Below the pieces are notes generated by a model. It saw only the letters and a list, made by a program, of their open reading frames with translations. It ran no database searches and had not been told where the DNA came from. This document shows, in pieces, positions 46,336 through 56,814 of a stretch of 64,000 nucleotides of DNA; the first letter of the stretch is position 1; each line of letters begins with the position of its first letter. The DNA is taken from contig NZ_LMVM01000001.1 of NCBI RefSeq assembly GCF_002287175.1, positions 644,303 to 708,302 of the forward strand, given 5' to 3'. Both the position numbers and the translations under genes were made by a program. This stretch comes from Methanobacterium bryantii. Lineage in GTDB: Archaea > Methanobacteriota > Methanobacteria > Methanobacteriales > Methanobacteriaceae.

Positions 46336-47974
46336 GTTTCCACTTCCAGTAATTTGAAGAAATCTCATCGATAATTTTAGTCAGTCCATTTTTTATTACT
46401 GCAGATGACTTGAGCTGCTTATGGTACATTTTCCCTCTTAAATTGGCATCGTATGAAATGGCCTTTATAGAATTTAGTATATCTTCATCAGTAACGGTAC
46501 ATGATATTCCTAAGTATTTAATTCCTTTATTATAACGTGCAAATAAATGAAGTGTTTCTCTATCATTTTGTGCAATACTTATGGTGGGGATACCCATGGA
46601 TGTCAGTTCATAGATAGTTCTGCCGTTGGATGTTACTGCAATATCAGCTTTTTTCATTAATTCAGGCATATTATCAACTTGTTGATGGATTTCAATACGT
46701 GAATCTATTTGATATAGATCGATATTATGTTTGTAGCCCCCTCCTAAAATAACGATTATTTTCTCTAAAGGAGTTTGATTAAATATTTCAGAACTTAAAT
46801 TTAATAACTTTGAAGTCATATTGCATTGATCTACACCGCCGAAAGTTGTAAGCAATGTTTTTGGAACCTTTTTAAATTTAATAGGTTCATTTAAAAGGAA
46901 TTTTTCGTTTAAACATTCATATTCGTATCCAAATCTATGGTTTGGATTAGGATTGGTTTTTTCATATAATGCATTAAATACCAAGTGGGCGTTATCTGAT
47001 CCATCTCCTAAATCCTCAAAATTAACTACAAAAAATCCAGAGTCCTTTAACTTATTAATGTAATCAAACTTGGTATCTAAAATATCATTAATTATTATAT
47101 TTGGATTTATATCAGCTAATAAGTTAAATAGTGAATCTTTTTTGGTATTTATAACATTATATCCTCTTTCTTTAATTAAATTAATTGATGTTTTACCACT
47201 ATCTGTCATTATAAATAGTATATCATGGCCTAAAAGTCCATCGGCAAGTGTTAAAGTCCTGTAAACATGGCCCATCCCTATATCATTATTTCCATTAACA
47301 ATAAATGTAATTTTCAAACGTTTTATGGCAGTCTCTGCAATTAAAAAATCCATTTCTGTATCAATGTCCAGCCCTTCTGTTTCTTCTAAAATAAAGATAT
47401 CAATATTTTTACCAAATCTTGAATTTTTTTTGACAAATTCTCTTCTGGTTATTAGAAAAGCTCCTGCCTCTTTATATTTTTTAGGAAGCCACTGTCTGTT
47501 TAGTCTAGTTTCGTAATCTGGAGATAACTTATCGTTATCTTTTTTCCAGTAAAGGTGTGTAGCATCAACTACAGGCAGGAGAGTATCTATGTTTTCATCC
47601 ATAAACTTTTCAATAGCTTTATCTAAAGATACTGGTGACATTAATGGTGAAGTTGGTTGAAGTGTTATTACAATGTCATATTCCTTTTTATTGTTAAGTT
47701 CTGTATATTCTAAAGCATCATATATTACTGGATCTAAAGTGGTAATATCATCTGCTAACGATTCAGGGCGTTTTCTTAAATGAACATGTAAACTGGATGC
47801 ATAATTTAAAATTTCGTCACTATCTGAAGTAACGACTATGTCATCGATGAACTTACTTTCAAGAGCATTTTTAATTTGATAATAAATCAGTGGTTTTCTA
47901 TTGAGTATCCTTAAATTTTTTCTTTTAATGCCTTTACTTCCGCCCCTTGCGGGTATTATTCCTAGTATCTTCAT
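46316..47974 (-). CDS. NeuA-PseG fusion: CMP-nonulosonate cytidylyltransferase plus UDP-sugar hydrolase-like domain
   Basis: 552 residues. Positions 1-225 are a CMP-sialic-acid synthetase (IIPARGGSKGIKRKNLR, TLQPTSPL, GLDIDTEMDF). Positions about 228-545 are a GT-B-like PseG domain (GNNDIGMGHVYRTLTLA, LTTFGGVDQCN, ADIAVTSNGRTIYELTSMGI). PseG removes UDP from a bacillosamine-type sugar ahead of NeuB, and NeuA activates the product with CTP, so the fusion joins steps before and after NeuB. TGGTGATT precedes the ATG. The exact nonulosonate (pseudaminic or legionaminic) cannot be read from sequence alone. Confidence 0.87.
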   Translation of the reverse strand: MKILGIIPARGGSKGIKRKNLRILNRKPLIYYQIKNALESKFIDDIVVTSDSDEILNYASSLHVHLRKRPESLADDITTLDPVIYDALEYTELNNKKEYDIVITLQPTSPLMSPVSLDKAIEKFMDENIDTLLPVVDATHLYWKKDNDKLSPDYETRLNRQWLPKKYKEAGAFLITRREFVKKNSRFGKNIDIFILEETEGLDIDTEMDFLIAETAIKRLKITFIVNGNNDIGMGHVYRTLTLADGLLGHDILFIMTDSGKTSINLIKERGYNVINTKKDSLFNLLADINPNIIINDILDTKFDYINKLKDSGFFVVNFEDLGDGSDNAHLVFNALYEKTNPNPNHRFGYEYECLNEKFLLNEPIKFKKVPKTLLTTFGGVDQCNMTSKLLNLSSEIFNQTPLEKIIVILGGGYKHNIDLYQIDSRIEIHQQVDNMPELMKKADIAVTSNGRTIYELTSMGIPTISIAQNDRETLHLFARYNKGIKYLGISCTVTDEDILNSIKAISYDANLRGKMYHKQLKSSAVIKNGLTKIIDEISSNYWKWKHEKNQN

Positions 47975-48249
47975 ATAATCACCAAATGTGAATTAGATGT
48001 AACTCATAATCAGTATGCATAATGTTTTGTACAATCACCTGACGTAAACTGATACTAAGTTTATCAATGAAAGATTTATAATTACCTATTTAAACTAAAA
48101 TTTATAATTTTTTGGCATAATTATTTAAACTAAGAGCAAATAATAGAGATATTAAAAAATAGAGGATAAATAAAGGAATTATTAAAAAAATAACACATAA
48201 TTATTACATATATTCTGAAATTAATATTAAAAAACTATGAGTAGGTAAT

Positions 48250-49413
48250 ATGGGCATTAAAAGAATAGGTTTATTACATGGTGCAATTTTAAATGGGGGA
48301 GATTATTTAATATGTAAGAGGGGCACTAAACTATTAAATAAATATTTGGGTTCTAAATTTGAATTGGTACATATTAAAAGATGGAAACCATTTAAAGGTA
48401 ATTTTGATGCCTTGATAATTTTGGGCGGCCCTATTATTTCCAGGAATATGCATGTGCACTCCATGAGGATTAAAGAATATCTTGATGATAAAAAAATACC
48501 GGTTGTAGCTTTAGGTATTGGTGTATCTGGTGAACCTTATGGGGACATCGACGAATATTTCACTGATGAATCATTGAATTTTTGGAGAGATATATATGAA
48601 AGTTCTAATTTGATTTCAGTCAGGGATGAACAGACTTATTCGTTGTTAAAACACTTGGGTATTGATGCTAGGCTAACTGGTTGTCCTGCATTATTTGATT
48701 TAGATAATATAGGGTTTAATAATGAATTTAATATTAAAAAAGGAGAAAAGTTAAAAGTCTCTTTGACCATTCCCAACATTAAAATGGATATACATTCATT
48801 TACTGATATTTTATTTACCTTTAAAGATTTTTTATTGATCCTGTTTTTCATTTCTTACGTGAAAATGGTCTTTAAATTTAACAAAATTGACAATGAAAGC
48901 TACTTAGTTTTGCAACATGGATTTAATTCAATGATTAATCTAATCTGTGCATACAGTAATTTATTTGGAATTAAAAGGGTAGATGCTTCAAAGAGAAGTT
49001 TAGATGAGATAAAAGAGATTAAATTTTCAGATATCCATATTGGAACTCGTCTTCACTGTAATATTCATTTTTTATCTAATGGAAAACCTTCTTATCTTTT
49101 TAATGTAGATAACAGGACAAGTGCCTTCCTGAAAACTATTAATAATGACTTTAATATTAATTTTTCTTTTTCAGGAATCATTGAATTGGTAAAGTTGGTC
49201 TCAAAAGAATTAAAAGATGTCACATTAGTTAAAAATAGGGTTATTAAATCTGATAAAACAATTACTAATTATTTTAAGGAAATGAGTATGTTTTTACTGG
49301 ATGTAGAAAAATTCATGGATTCAACATATGGTGAAGTACAGGCCATTCCTGAGGAGGACAGTATCATTAAAACCTCCACCTCTGCATCACAAAAAATTAC
49401 AGAAAAACCTTGA
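48250..49413 (+). CDS. Polysaccharide pyruvyltransferase family protein
   Basis: 387 residues of the CsaB/PS_pyruv_trans type. N-terminal HGAILNGGDYLI, LIILGGPIIS, VALGIGVSGEP and SVRDEQTY precede the C-terminal IGTRLHCNIHFLSNGKPSYL block. These enzymes move pyruvate from PEP to surface sugars as ketals. AGGTAAT precedes the ATG. The last ~40 residues are an unstructured Ser/Glu-rich tail. It is the only plus-strand gene among leftward genes here. Confidence 0.82.
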   Translation: MGIKRIGLLHGAILNGGDYLICKRGTKLLNKYLGSKFELVHIKRWKPFKGNFDALIILGGPIISRNMHVHSMRIKEYLDDKKIPVVALGIGVSGEPYGDIDEYFTDESLNFWRDIYESSNLISVRDEQTYSLLKHLGIDARLTGCPALFDLDNIGFNNEFNIKKGEKLKVSLTIPNIKMDIHSFTDILFTFKDFLLILFFISYVKMVFKFNKIDNESYLVLQHGFNSMINLICAYSNLFGIKRVDASKRSLDEIKEIKFSDIHIGTRLHCNIHFLSNGKPSYLFNVDNRTSAFLKTINNDFNINFSFSGIIELVKLVSKELKDVTLVKNRVIKSDKTITNYFKEMSMFLLDVEKFMDSTYGEVQAIPEEDSIIKTSTSASQKITEKP

Positions 49414-49512
49414 TTCAATGATTATTTTCAGGGCTTCTTGAAGTTTTGAAAGAATTTCATTATCCTCATTTTTAAGCACCCCACCATCAGCTAATTATAA
49501 TAATGGATTGAA

Positions 49513-51207
49513 TTAATATTTCTCGTAAACTGCCACAGTTCCAAATGTTTTGACTATATGATAACCATCAAGATCAGGTTTGGGCGCGCTTAGCGAATCA
49601 ATGTAATAATAAGCATCTTTTTTCTGGAGCCGTTTCGAAAATTCTTCTGAATTACTGTAAAGTCTTGTATATGCGCCATTCACCTGTTTTTTGAGATACC
49701 AGCTGACTGCAGGAGGATAGTCTGAATAAATTATTTTGTTTTTGTAATCGGGATCATGTTCTTTAATCCAGTTGCTCGCATCTCCTATATCAACGGTAAA
49801 CGTTTTTTTAGGCGTATGTCCTATATAAGTAACTGCAGCAGACGATAAAAATATCAATGCGATTATTGAGTAAATACCCCATGATTTTAAATTTTTATTT
49901 TTAATTTTAGGGTTTATTTTATTAATAAATTCACTTAAACCTAAAATAATGAAATATACAAGTGCAGGGGCCATTGTAATAAAATATCTATCCACTTTCA
50001 TTCCTAAAATACTTTGAAATATTAAATAAGCTCCAAACCATGAAAAAAACATTAAATCCATATCCAGATTTTTGGTTTTTTGGTTCCTCAAAAGCATATA
50101 CAAAATACAACATATTCCAAAGAGAATTACCTCATTTATAACATAGGATACATTATTAAAAGCAGCGGCAAATCCAATAACCAGAACAATCAGCACTATA
50201 ATTTCTATTAATTTATTTCTGCTTATCTTTAATTTATTTGAGTTAAGTTTAGAGCTTAAAATAGAGTTTATATATAATATAATCCCAATAGAAGCAATTA
50301 ATATAGTTATATATGACAATATGGATGGAACGCCCATGGAAGGATTTAATATTTGTTGATAAGTGCCCTGGATGGGGCCTACTGAGATATAATTCGGTAT
50401 GTTTTGGAGATAATACCATACGCTGGGGTTATATGCAACGTCCCCTACTCCTGTAGTTGAAGAGGTAGTAATATTCATTAACAGGTTATAAAAAGTTTTT
50501 ATAGCCCCTAAATGTATTAAATAATATATAAACGCAGCAAGCAGTACTGCAATCTCTAACGAAATACCTAAAATAACTTTTTTAATTTTTTGTATTTTTC
50601 GTATATTGATGATGGAATAAAGTACTATTGGGAGAACTATGAGGCCCGCAGTGTACCTTGTAAGGAATGCTAACATGATAATGGGTATGACAAAGTATAA
50701 AAATTTTGAATCCTTTTTAACACCTAAAACAGTTAAATAAATTGCCCATATTGAAAAAGAAACTCCGGGAATATCTATGCCGCCTGCAGCAACCCACGAC
50801 AGTACAACTGGAAACGATATAAATATTATGCTGCCAGTAAAGCTTTGAATTTCATTAAACCGCATGTTTAATAATAAATATAGTCCAATTACTCCAATTA
50901 CAAGCAGTATACTATCTAAAATAAAAATAGCATTGATGGAAACATATCCTGTTTTAAAAAAAAGAGATGTTAAAAGGGGTACAACTGGTGGAAGGTAGAG
51001 TGCACTGCCTTTTCCTATACCTGCAAAGTAGAGTGCATTATTTAAATAGTTAAAAACATCCCAGTAGGGAACACCAATTTTCGTTTGAACGTATAAAATA
51101 TATGAAGTTATTCCTACCGTAATTATGGTTAATATAAAGAGAGGGTTGCGGTATATTTTATTTAAATTTGTAAAAGCAGGTTTATGTTTGTTTTTTGCAC
51201 TGTCCAA
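49513..51207 (-). CDS. GT39/ArnT-type membrane glycosyltransferase
   Basis: 564 residues with about 12 membrane helices and a ~100-residue C-terminal extracellular domain. A large first loop with D in PYWDVFNY, the LPPVVPLLTSLFF segment and AFLTRYTAGLIVLP fit PMT_2/ArnT-like enzymes that use polyprenyl-phosphate sugars outside the membrane. TTG start behind AAGGTGAT. The pseudogene at 30296-30868 has the same kind of C-terminal plan. Confidence 0.8.
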   Translation of the reverse strand: MDSAKNKHKPAFTNLNKIYRNPLFILTIITVGITSYILYVQTKIGVPYWDVFNYLNNALYFAGIGKGSALYLPPVVPLLTSLFFKTGYVSINAIFILDSILLVIGVIGLYLLLNMRFNEIQSFTGSIIFISFPVVLSWVAAGGIDIPGVSFSIWAIYLTVLGVKKDSKFLYFVIPIIMLAFLTRYTAGLIVLPIVLYSIINIRKIQKIKKVILGISLEIAVLLAAFIYYLIHLGAIKTFYNLLMNITTSSTTGVGDVAYNPSVWYYLQNIPNYISVGPIQGTYQQILNPSMGVPSILSYITILIASIGIILYINSILSSKLNSNKLKISRNKLIEIIVLIVLVIGFAAAFNNVSYVINEVILFGICCILYMLLRNQKTKNLDMDLMFFSWFGAYLIFQSILGMKVDRYFITMAPALVYFIILGLSEFINKINPKIKNKNLKSWGIYSIIALIFLSSAAVTYIGHTPKKTFTVDIGDASNWIKEHDPDYKNKIIYSDYPPAVSWYLKKQVNGAYTRLYSNSEEFSKRLQKKDAYYYIDSLSAPKPDLDGYHIVKTFGTVAVYEKY

Positions 51208-51544
51208 TTCATCACCTTGAGTTAAAAGTCCCTGAAAATCTTAGAAGTATAGAATGATTTAACATATCAAATTTAAATGTGCATGATTTATATGTTAGTC
51301 ATGTTTCTAAGTTTTAATATTTAATTTTTAACAGTAAGCAATAAATATTTTTTTGTATAATCTAAAAATCTGGTTTATATCTTAATTTAACATACGCGGC
51401 TTTAAAATATGTATATATTAATTAGTTAGATATTAATACAAAAAGGATAAATAAACAATAAATTTTAGTTTTTAAAGCAAGTTAACAGTCCATGGACTAA
51501 TTTGGTATGTTTAACACTTCCATATGAAAGTGCCGTAAAGTGGA
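51208..51544. other. Gene-free spacer
   Basis: About 340 bp, AT-rich; contains a promoter-like TATA run but no repeat-family member that I can assign with confidence. Confidence 0.4.
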
Positions 51545-52774
51545 TTAAAGCCTGTTTTCTTTTTTTAGATAGTAGTTCAACTGGTCTTTTATAATGTGGT
51601 TTAGTTTATACTCAATTTTAGCGCCTGTTTTTTGAATTTTTTTGGTATTTGCAAATAAAATTGGTACTTCTGCTGGTCTAAATCTTTCAGGGTTGAATTC
51701 TACTGCTATTTTTCCTTTATCTGTGTGGGCGTAAATTCCTTTATCAAGAATTGTATATTCCAGTTCTCCCTCCAGCATCATCCTATCTACTGCTGTTTTT
51801 TCAAAACCAATTCCAAAAATCTTGGAATGGTCCATATCAACAGGTTCTTTAACCATTTTTTCCCCATTAAAGGTTTCAATTTTATCAATATTCCATCCTG
51901 CTTCTTTTAGACCTAATAATATGTAGCTTAATACTGAATTTGTTCGCATTGAACCCTGATTATATACTTCACCGCTTTTACCCTTCTCAGCAAGAAGTAC
52001 GTAGCCTTTAACTATGTCCCTAACATGTGACCAATCCCTAAAAGCGTTCACATTACCTATATTAATTTTACTAATTTCTCCAAATTTTAATTTCATAATC
52101 TGATTAGTTATAACCGATGTAACGAACATGGGCCCTCTTCCAGCACCCTCATGGTTAAAAGCACGAGAAACAACATTATCCATGCCATAAGAATGATAAT
52201 AATTCCTCATTAAAAAATCACCATAAACCTTAGAAACAGCATAAGGAGACATAGGACGTAAAGGATTAGACTCTTTAATAGGAACTTCGGGAATATTTTC
52301 TACTTCAGGAAATATGGATTGATGTTTTTTTTGCGCCTGCTCATGGTGATTACTGGATGATATGACCAGCCCATATTCCTCGCTGGAACCTGCAAAAACA
52401 ATCTTTGCATCAATATCTTTTATCCTTACTGCGTCTAATAAATTCGCAGTTCCTATGCAATTTATTTGCTGTGTTTCCAGTGAATTCTCAAAAGACCTCG
52501 GAACAAAAGATTGAGCAGCTAAATGAAAAATAAAATCAGGATCTGACGCGTCAAGCGCATTAGCAAGCGAAGTAATATCAGTCAAATCACCACCAATCAA
52601 CTTCACATCATTTTCAATTCCCTTATCCTCTAAACTTTTAGTTTTTACCCCATCAGCCCTCTTTCTAACTAATCCAAAGACAATAGCTTCCTTTTCTAAC
52701 AAGCTTTCTCCTAAATAAGGCCCTACAAATCCGCCTATTCCAGTTATTAAAACATTTTTACCTTTCCAGTTCAT
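51545..52774 (-). CDS. Extended SDR, GDP-mannose 4,6-dehydratase-like
   Basis: 409 residues. NAD(P)-binding TGIGGFVGPYLG at 11-22, AGSSEEYG (catalytic Ser and Glu) and YAVSKVYG (Tyr-Lys) match GDP-mannose 4,6-dehydratase-type SDRs; RAFNHEGAGRG and FRDWSHVRDIVKGY agree. Length exceeds the usual 330-350, with an insert after SSEEYG (about 143-165) and a C-terminal extension. GAGGGGC precedes the ATG. It would make a 4-keto-6-deoxy sugar for the glycan; substrate inferred. Confidence 0.83.
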   Translation of the reverse strand: MNWKGKNVLITGIGGFVGPYLGESLLEKEAIVFGLVRKRADGVKTKSLEDKGIENDVKLIGGDLTDITSLANALDASDPDFIFHLAAQSFVPRSFENSLETQQINCIGTANLLDAVRIKDIDAKIVFAGSSEEYGLVISSSNHHEQAQKKHQSIFPEVENIPEVPIKESNPLRPMSPYAVSKVYGDFLMRNYYHSYGMDNVVSRAFNHEGAGRGPMFVTSVITNQIMKLKFGEISKINIGNVNAFRDWSHVRDIVKGYVLLAEKGKSGEVYNQGSMRTNSVLSYILLGLKEAGWNIDKIETFNGEKMVKEPVDMDHSKIFGIGFEKTAVDRMMLEGELEYTILDKGIYAHTDKGKIAVEFNPERFRPAEVPILFANTKKIQKTGAKIEYKLNHIIKDQLNYYLKKENRL

Positions 52775-53033
52775 TCAAGCCCCTCATAACTAAATTTCAC
52801 CTTAAATTAAGTAATTTCTGTATTGTATTGCTTGTTTTGGCTTTTATTGTGTGTAGCATGTCTTATATTTCATGGAATGTGGGATTTGGTCATTTAGATT
52901 TTTCATTTCAGTAGCCATGCAAATGGGAGTATTGATGTATGTTCATTTTTCACATGCATTCCTGGGGAATTCTTAGTATTAAGTATGTATTTATTATTAA
53001 TTAATGTTACTAATTACTTACTAATATACAAAT

Positions 53034-54104
53034 TTAGTATGCCAATTCCAAATATAATTCCCTCATTTTATTTCCAACAGTCCTCCAGCTTGTTTTTTTG
53101 TTAAAATACCTGCATTTTTCCTTAAGATGTTCCTGTTTTTCAGTACTTCTCAGGAGGCCGCATATTTTTTCCAGTAAATCCTGCTTATTTTCGCTTTTAA
53201 ATAGTTCTATACAACTGTATTCTCTTTTTATTTCTTTAAAATAATTCAGGTCAGAAGTTATGGTTGGGATTTGGTAGCTTAAGGCTATATTAAGAGCTGC
53301 AGAAGCGATAATCCATCGGTAAGGATATATAAAAATATCCGTGGCGCCTGCAACAACTGGGAGCTGTTTTCTATCAACAAAACCAAGAAATTTCACCCTG
53401 TCCTGTAACCTTGCATTAAATATTTGCTCTTCTAAAAGGTGCTGGTACTTAATTTGTTCTTTAGTTCTGGGGGCGCCTGCTATAACAAGGATATGGTTTT
53501 TATCAAGCTCAGGTAAAATATCAACAATGAGGTCATGTCCTTTATTTAAACCTATAAATCCAAAAATAGTCAATATTTTCTTGTCTGCTGCCCCTAACAT
53601 ATTTTTACATAACTTTTTATCCAGTAATTTACTTTGGAGGGTACCCAGCGGAATTAAAAATAACTTACCCTTTTTTACTCCACAATTTTCCATAGAATTG
53701 ATTAGATTACTGTTATGGGCAATTAATTTGTCAGAAAAGTTTAGAAATTTAATAATGATTTTATCTATCATTGAATTTGAGTCTATTTCATGTACAGTGG
53801 TAATTATTTTATTTTTTCGCCAGAATTTCAGCAGAGATATAACCATTGGAAAATAACTGAGTGAAACATCAGGTATAAAAGGGCCAAATAAATCGCTGTG
53901 GTACTGGATATGTGTAATTTGATTCTTTGGGATATTTTTTAATAATTTAAAGAAGTAAAAAGGATTTTTAGGCCCAGATTTTTTAACTGGACAGATGTTG
54001 ATTTGAATATCATCATATTTTTTTAATTCATCAACAAGTAGTCTGGTGGTATCAGCTATTCCACATTCTGTGTTCCAGCTGGTAATGAAATTAATAGTAA
54101 TCAT
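53034..54104 (-). CDS. GT4-like glycosyltransferase, divergent
   Basis: 356 residues of GT-B form: NFITSWNTECGIADTTRLLV, HSDLFGPF, and a donor half with FLGFVDRKQLPVVAGATDIF. The usual E-x7-E helix is replaced by ASAALNIALSYQIPTIT, so the donor site or activity may differ. It starts 16 bases after the neighbouring GT2 gene's stop, in the same operon. Confidence 0.75.
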   Translation of the reverse strand: MITINFITSWNTECGIADTTRLLVDELKKYDDIQINICPVKKSGPKNPFYFFKLLKNIPKNQITHIQYHSDLFGPFIPDVSLSYFPMVISLLKFWRKNKIITTVHEIDSNSMIDKIIIKFLNFSDKLIAHNSNLINSMENCGVKKGKLFLIPLGTLQSKLLDKKLCKNMLGAADKKILTIFGFIGLNKGHDLIVDILPELDKNHILVIAGAPRTKEQIKYQHLLEEQIFNARLQDRVKFLGFVDRKQLPVVAGATDIFIYPYRWIIASAALNIALSYQIPTITSDLNYFKEIKREYSCIELFKSENKQDLLEKICGLLRSTEKQEHLKEKCRYFNKKTSWRTVGNKMRELYLELAY

Positions 54105-54119
54105 TTTTCCATCTGGTGA

Positions 54120-55133
54120 TTATTTAATAAAAATGCCGTTTTTTATTCCTTTTAAAAAGTAATTACTGTGTTTCAGGCTTCTTTTATATATACCGTATAA
54201 GGTATACTTACAGGTTAGATTCCAGAAATAGAATCCAAAAAAAAGGAGCAGAAAAGAAATATACTCGGTTCTATTTGCATATTTTCGCATGAACCAGAAC
54301 TTATTCCGGGTATAATAATATAATTTAGTGGGGTCATCTGTTGATGCTGAAACCTTATGCCATATTTTAGCTTTTGGAACGTACACGGACCTGTATCCTG
54401 CTTTATTTCCTCTTGTGCATAAATCTGCTTCTTCCCAGTAAGCAAAATATTTTGTATCGAATAAACCTATTTTCTCTAAAACTTCTCTTTTTACAAGCAA
54501 GCAGGAACCTTCACCATATTCTACAGTCTTTATTTCATCATACTGGCCATTATCAACTTCATTTACACCAATGGAGTGAGACTGTCCTTTAAACATGTTT
54601 AAGGATCCGCCGGCGAAATTTATGACATTTCGCTTGTTATTAAAATCATAGTAGTATGTTTTGGGGCTTGCAAACCCTATTTTATGGCTGCTTTCAGAAA
54701 CTTTAACCAGTTCTCTTAAAAAATCACTGTCAACTACTGTATCATTGTTTAAGAGGAGAATGTAGTCTGAATCTAAATTAGTTAATCCATATCTTATTCC
54801 AATGTTGCTTCCCTCTGCAAATCCATAATTTTTGTCATTTTTAATCAGCACAACCTCTGCAGAATTAAATTTTATTTTTTCAGATTGTTCTTTTGTATAT
54901 TCTGCAGTTTTAATCGGTTTATTTTTTAAAGAATATTTAAAAAAAGCAGATTTAACTTCAATTCCGCCTTTACAGTATCGCATTATTTTTTCCAGGGAAT
55001 TATCTGAAGATGCATTGTCAACAACAATTATACTGTAATTGAAATAGGTAGTTTGGCGTAATGATTCAAGACATTCTATAGTATCTTCAGAACCATTCCA
55101 GTTTAAAATTACCACTGCAATTTTGGGGTTCAT
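54120..55133 (-). CDS. GT2 glycosyltransferase, paralogue 1 of 3
   Basis: 337 residues. AVVILNWNGSEDTIECLESL and LLLNNDTVVD (DxD-like metal site) with FAYWEEADLCTRGNKAGY identify a rhamnosyltransferase-like GT2. Its N-terminal third, including CKGGIEVKS and NKPIKTAEYT, parallels the two proteins at 56815 and 57955, so the three arose by duplication. C-terminal residues 280-310 form a hydrophobic anchor. Confidence 0.85.
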   Translation of the reverse strand: MNPKIAVVILNWNGSEDTIECLESLRQTTYFNYSIIVVDNASSDNSLEKIMRYCKGGIEVKSAFFKYSLKNKPIKTAEYTKEQSEKIKFNSAEVVLIKNDKNYGFAEGSNIGIRYGLTNLDSDYILLLNNDTVVDSDFLRELVKVSESSHKIGFASPKTYYYDFNNKRNVINFAGGSLNMFKGQSHSIGVNEVDNGQYDEIKTVEYGEGSCLLVKREVLEKIGLFDTKYFAYWEEADLCTRGNKAGYRSVYVPKAKIWHKVSASTDDPTKLYYYTRNKFWFMRKYANRTEYISFLLLFFGFYFWNLTCKYTLYGIYKRSLKHSNYFLKGIKNGIFIK

Positions 55134-55451
55134 AATATCATATCATGATTTTTTTTGACTGGAAAACATTCCTTTAAATGTTCTGGAGGTAAAAATGATA
55201 CTCCATAGTTAGTATGTACTTTATAACATAAATAATTTTTATATCAATATAATATAAAATCAACATTGATTCTATGGTATTATTTCTTCAAAAGAGCCCT
55301 ATTTGGACTTTTTAAAGTTTTTATTATATAATTAGTAAATATTATTCCATATAATCGGGTTATAAAGATAGATAATCTACAATGAATTTAAATTGTTAGT
55401 TTTCTTGATTGAGGCTTTAAAAATGATAAATTTAAACTTTAAATTTGCAAT
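55134..55451. other. Gene-free spacer
   Basis: About 320 bp between two leftward genes; AT-rich, probably with a promoter for the GT2/GT4 pair to its left, otherwise nothing seen. Confidence 0.35.
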
Positions 55452-56669
55452 TTATGATGTATATTTATCTATGGCTCGGTTTAAATGGTTTAATAATCTG
55501 ATTCCGGCATGTTCTATGGTCCAGAAATTTTGAACATTAGTTATGGCATTTTTTGACATTTCACGACTTTTATCTGTGTCCCTTAGAAGTTCAAGAATGG
55601 CCTGTGCAAATAAATTTTCATCTCTATCTATGAGCAATCCTGTTTCATTGTGTACCACTGTTTCCCTAACACCTCCTTCTTTAACAGCAACAACAGGAGT
55701 TCCACAGCTCATGGATTCAATCGGAATTAACCCAAATGGTTCAAGATAAGGAGTATAAATAACCATTTTTGCTTTATTATATAATTTTATCAGTTCATGG
55801 TCATTTATTAAATCTAGAATAGTTAATTTTACTCTTAATTTATTTGCAAGTTGTTCTATGTAATTTTTCCATTCCAGCGATGAGAAATTAGAAACTATGA
55901 TGAACTCTGGACGTATTTGCTCATTTATTAAAGATAAAGATCGTATTGTAAAATCATATCCTTTGATAGGTGTACATGAACCCACAGACAGCACGAAATC
56001 TTCAGAAGATAGTTGCAGCGGTTTAAATTTATATGTATCAATTCCAAGGTAAGAAACAAAAGAATTTAATCCGTATGTTTTTAAAAGAGATTCTCTTGAA
56101 AAATAGGAGTTTGCTAGGATATATTTAGCATGCCTGGCATTTATGCTGTCAATTTTAAATGTATTGTTTAAATCCCGATATTTAATTTTTTTTCGAATAA
56201 AATTGGGACTTTTTATATCATTTGAGACTTCTTCAAGGATTTTATCATTGCGTAAAGGCTGCTGGCAGTAGTAAACAGCAGGTATTTTGATATATTTAAG
56301 AAGGAAGGGGGACATTGTAAATCGATCCTGTTCACTTAAAACCACATCATAATTTCCGCCATTAATATACGTAGCAATACTTTTTTCAGTTGATTCAAGC
56401 TCTTTCAGTGATACCAGGTCACTACTGGGAGTTTCTGGGTTGAGCTTGGAATAAATTAATGATCTTAAAAAACCAGTTTTTACAGGAAACACCTTAAAAT
56501 TATTCACCAGTTCTGCAAGAGATAAAAAGCTTTCATTTGCAGTTTCAGGAACAAAAACATCAACTTCATGTCCTGAAGAGACCAGATATTTAATATGATC
56601 ATACAATGCTCTTTTGGCCCCTCCTGAAGGTAAATTATGAAAAACAGCAATTTTTAATGTTTCTTTCAT
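55452..56669 (-). CDS. GT4 glycosyltransferase
   Basis: 405 residues. HNLPSGGAKRALYDHIKYLV starts the acceptor domain. VGSCTPIKGYDF and EPFGLIPIESMSCGTPVVAV in the donor half hold the E-x7-E pair, in the ALG2-like manner of GT4 mannosyltransferases. GAGGAG precedes the ATG. Confidence 0.88.
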   Translation of the reverse strand: MKETLKIAVFHNLPSGGAKRALYDHIKYLVSSGHEVDVFVPETANESFLSLAELVNNFKVFPVKTGFLRSLIYSKLNPETPSSDLVSLKELESTEKSIATYINGGNYDVVLSEQDRFTMSPFLLKYIKIPAVYYCQQPLRNDKILEEVSNDIKSPNFIRKKIKYRDLNNTFKIDSINARHAKYILANSYFSRESLLKTYGLNSFVSYLGIDTYKFKPLQLSSEDFVLSVGSCTPIKGYDFTIRSLSLINEQIRPEFIIVSNFSSLEWKNYIEQLANKLRVKLTILDLINDHELIKLYNKAKMVIYTPYLEPFGLIPIESMSCGTPVVAVKEGGVRETVVHNETGLLIDRDENLFAQAILELLRDTDKSREMSKNAITNVQNFWTIEHAGIRLLNHLNRAIDKYTS

Positions 56670-56814
56670 ATTACTCCTCTATGTACAGTAGGTTTTAATC
56701 AGGCATGTAAATTCTTTACTTCTGATAATTTTGAAACAATTTAATTATTACATATGATTTAAGCCTTAAATTTTATTTAAACTGTTATTAATGTTCAAAT
56801 ATTATTTTTATATA

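Noticed and set aside
52861..52990. Possible fifth MITE copy between the Gmd-like SDR and the GT4 gene
   Set aside because: Only short motifs such as GTTCATTTTTCACATGCAT resemble an element end; no second end or target duplication.
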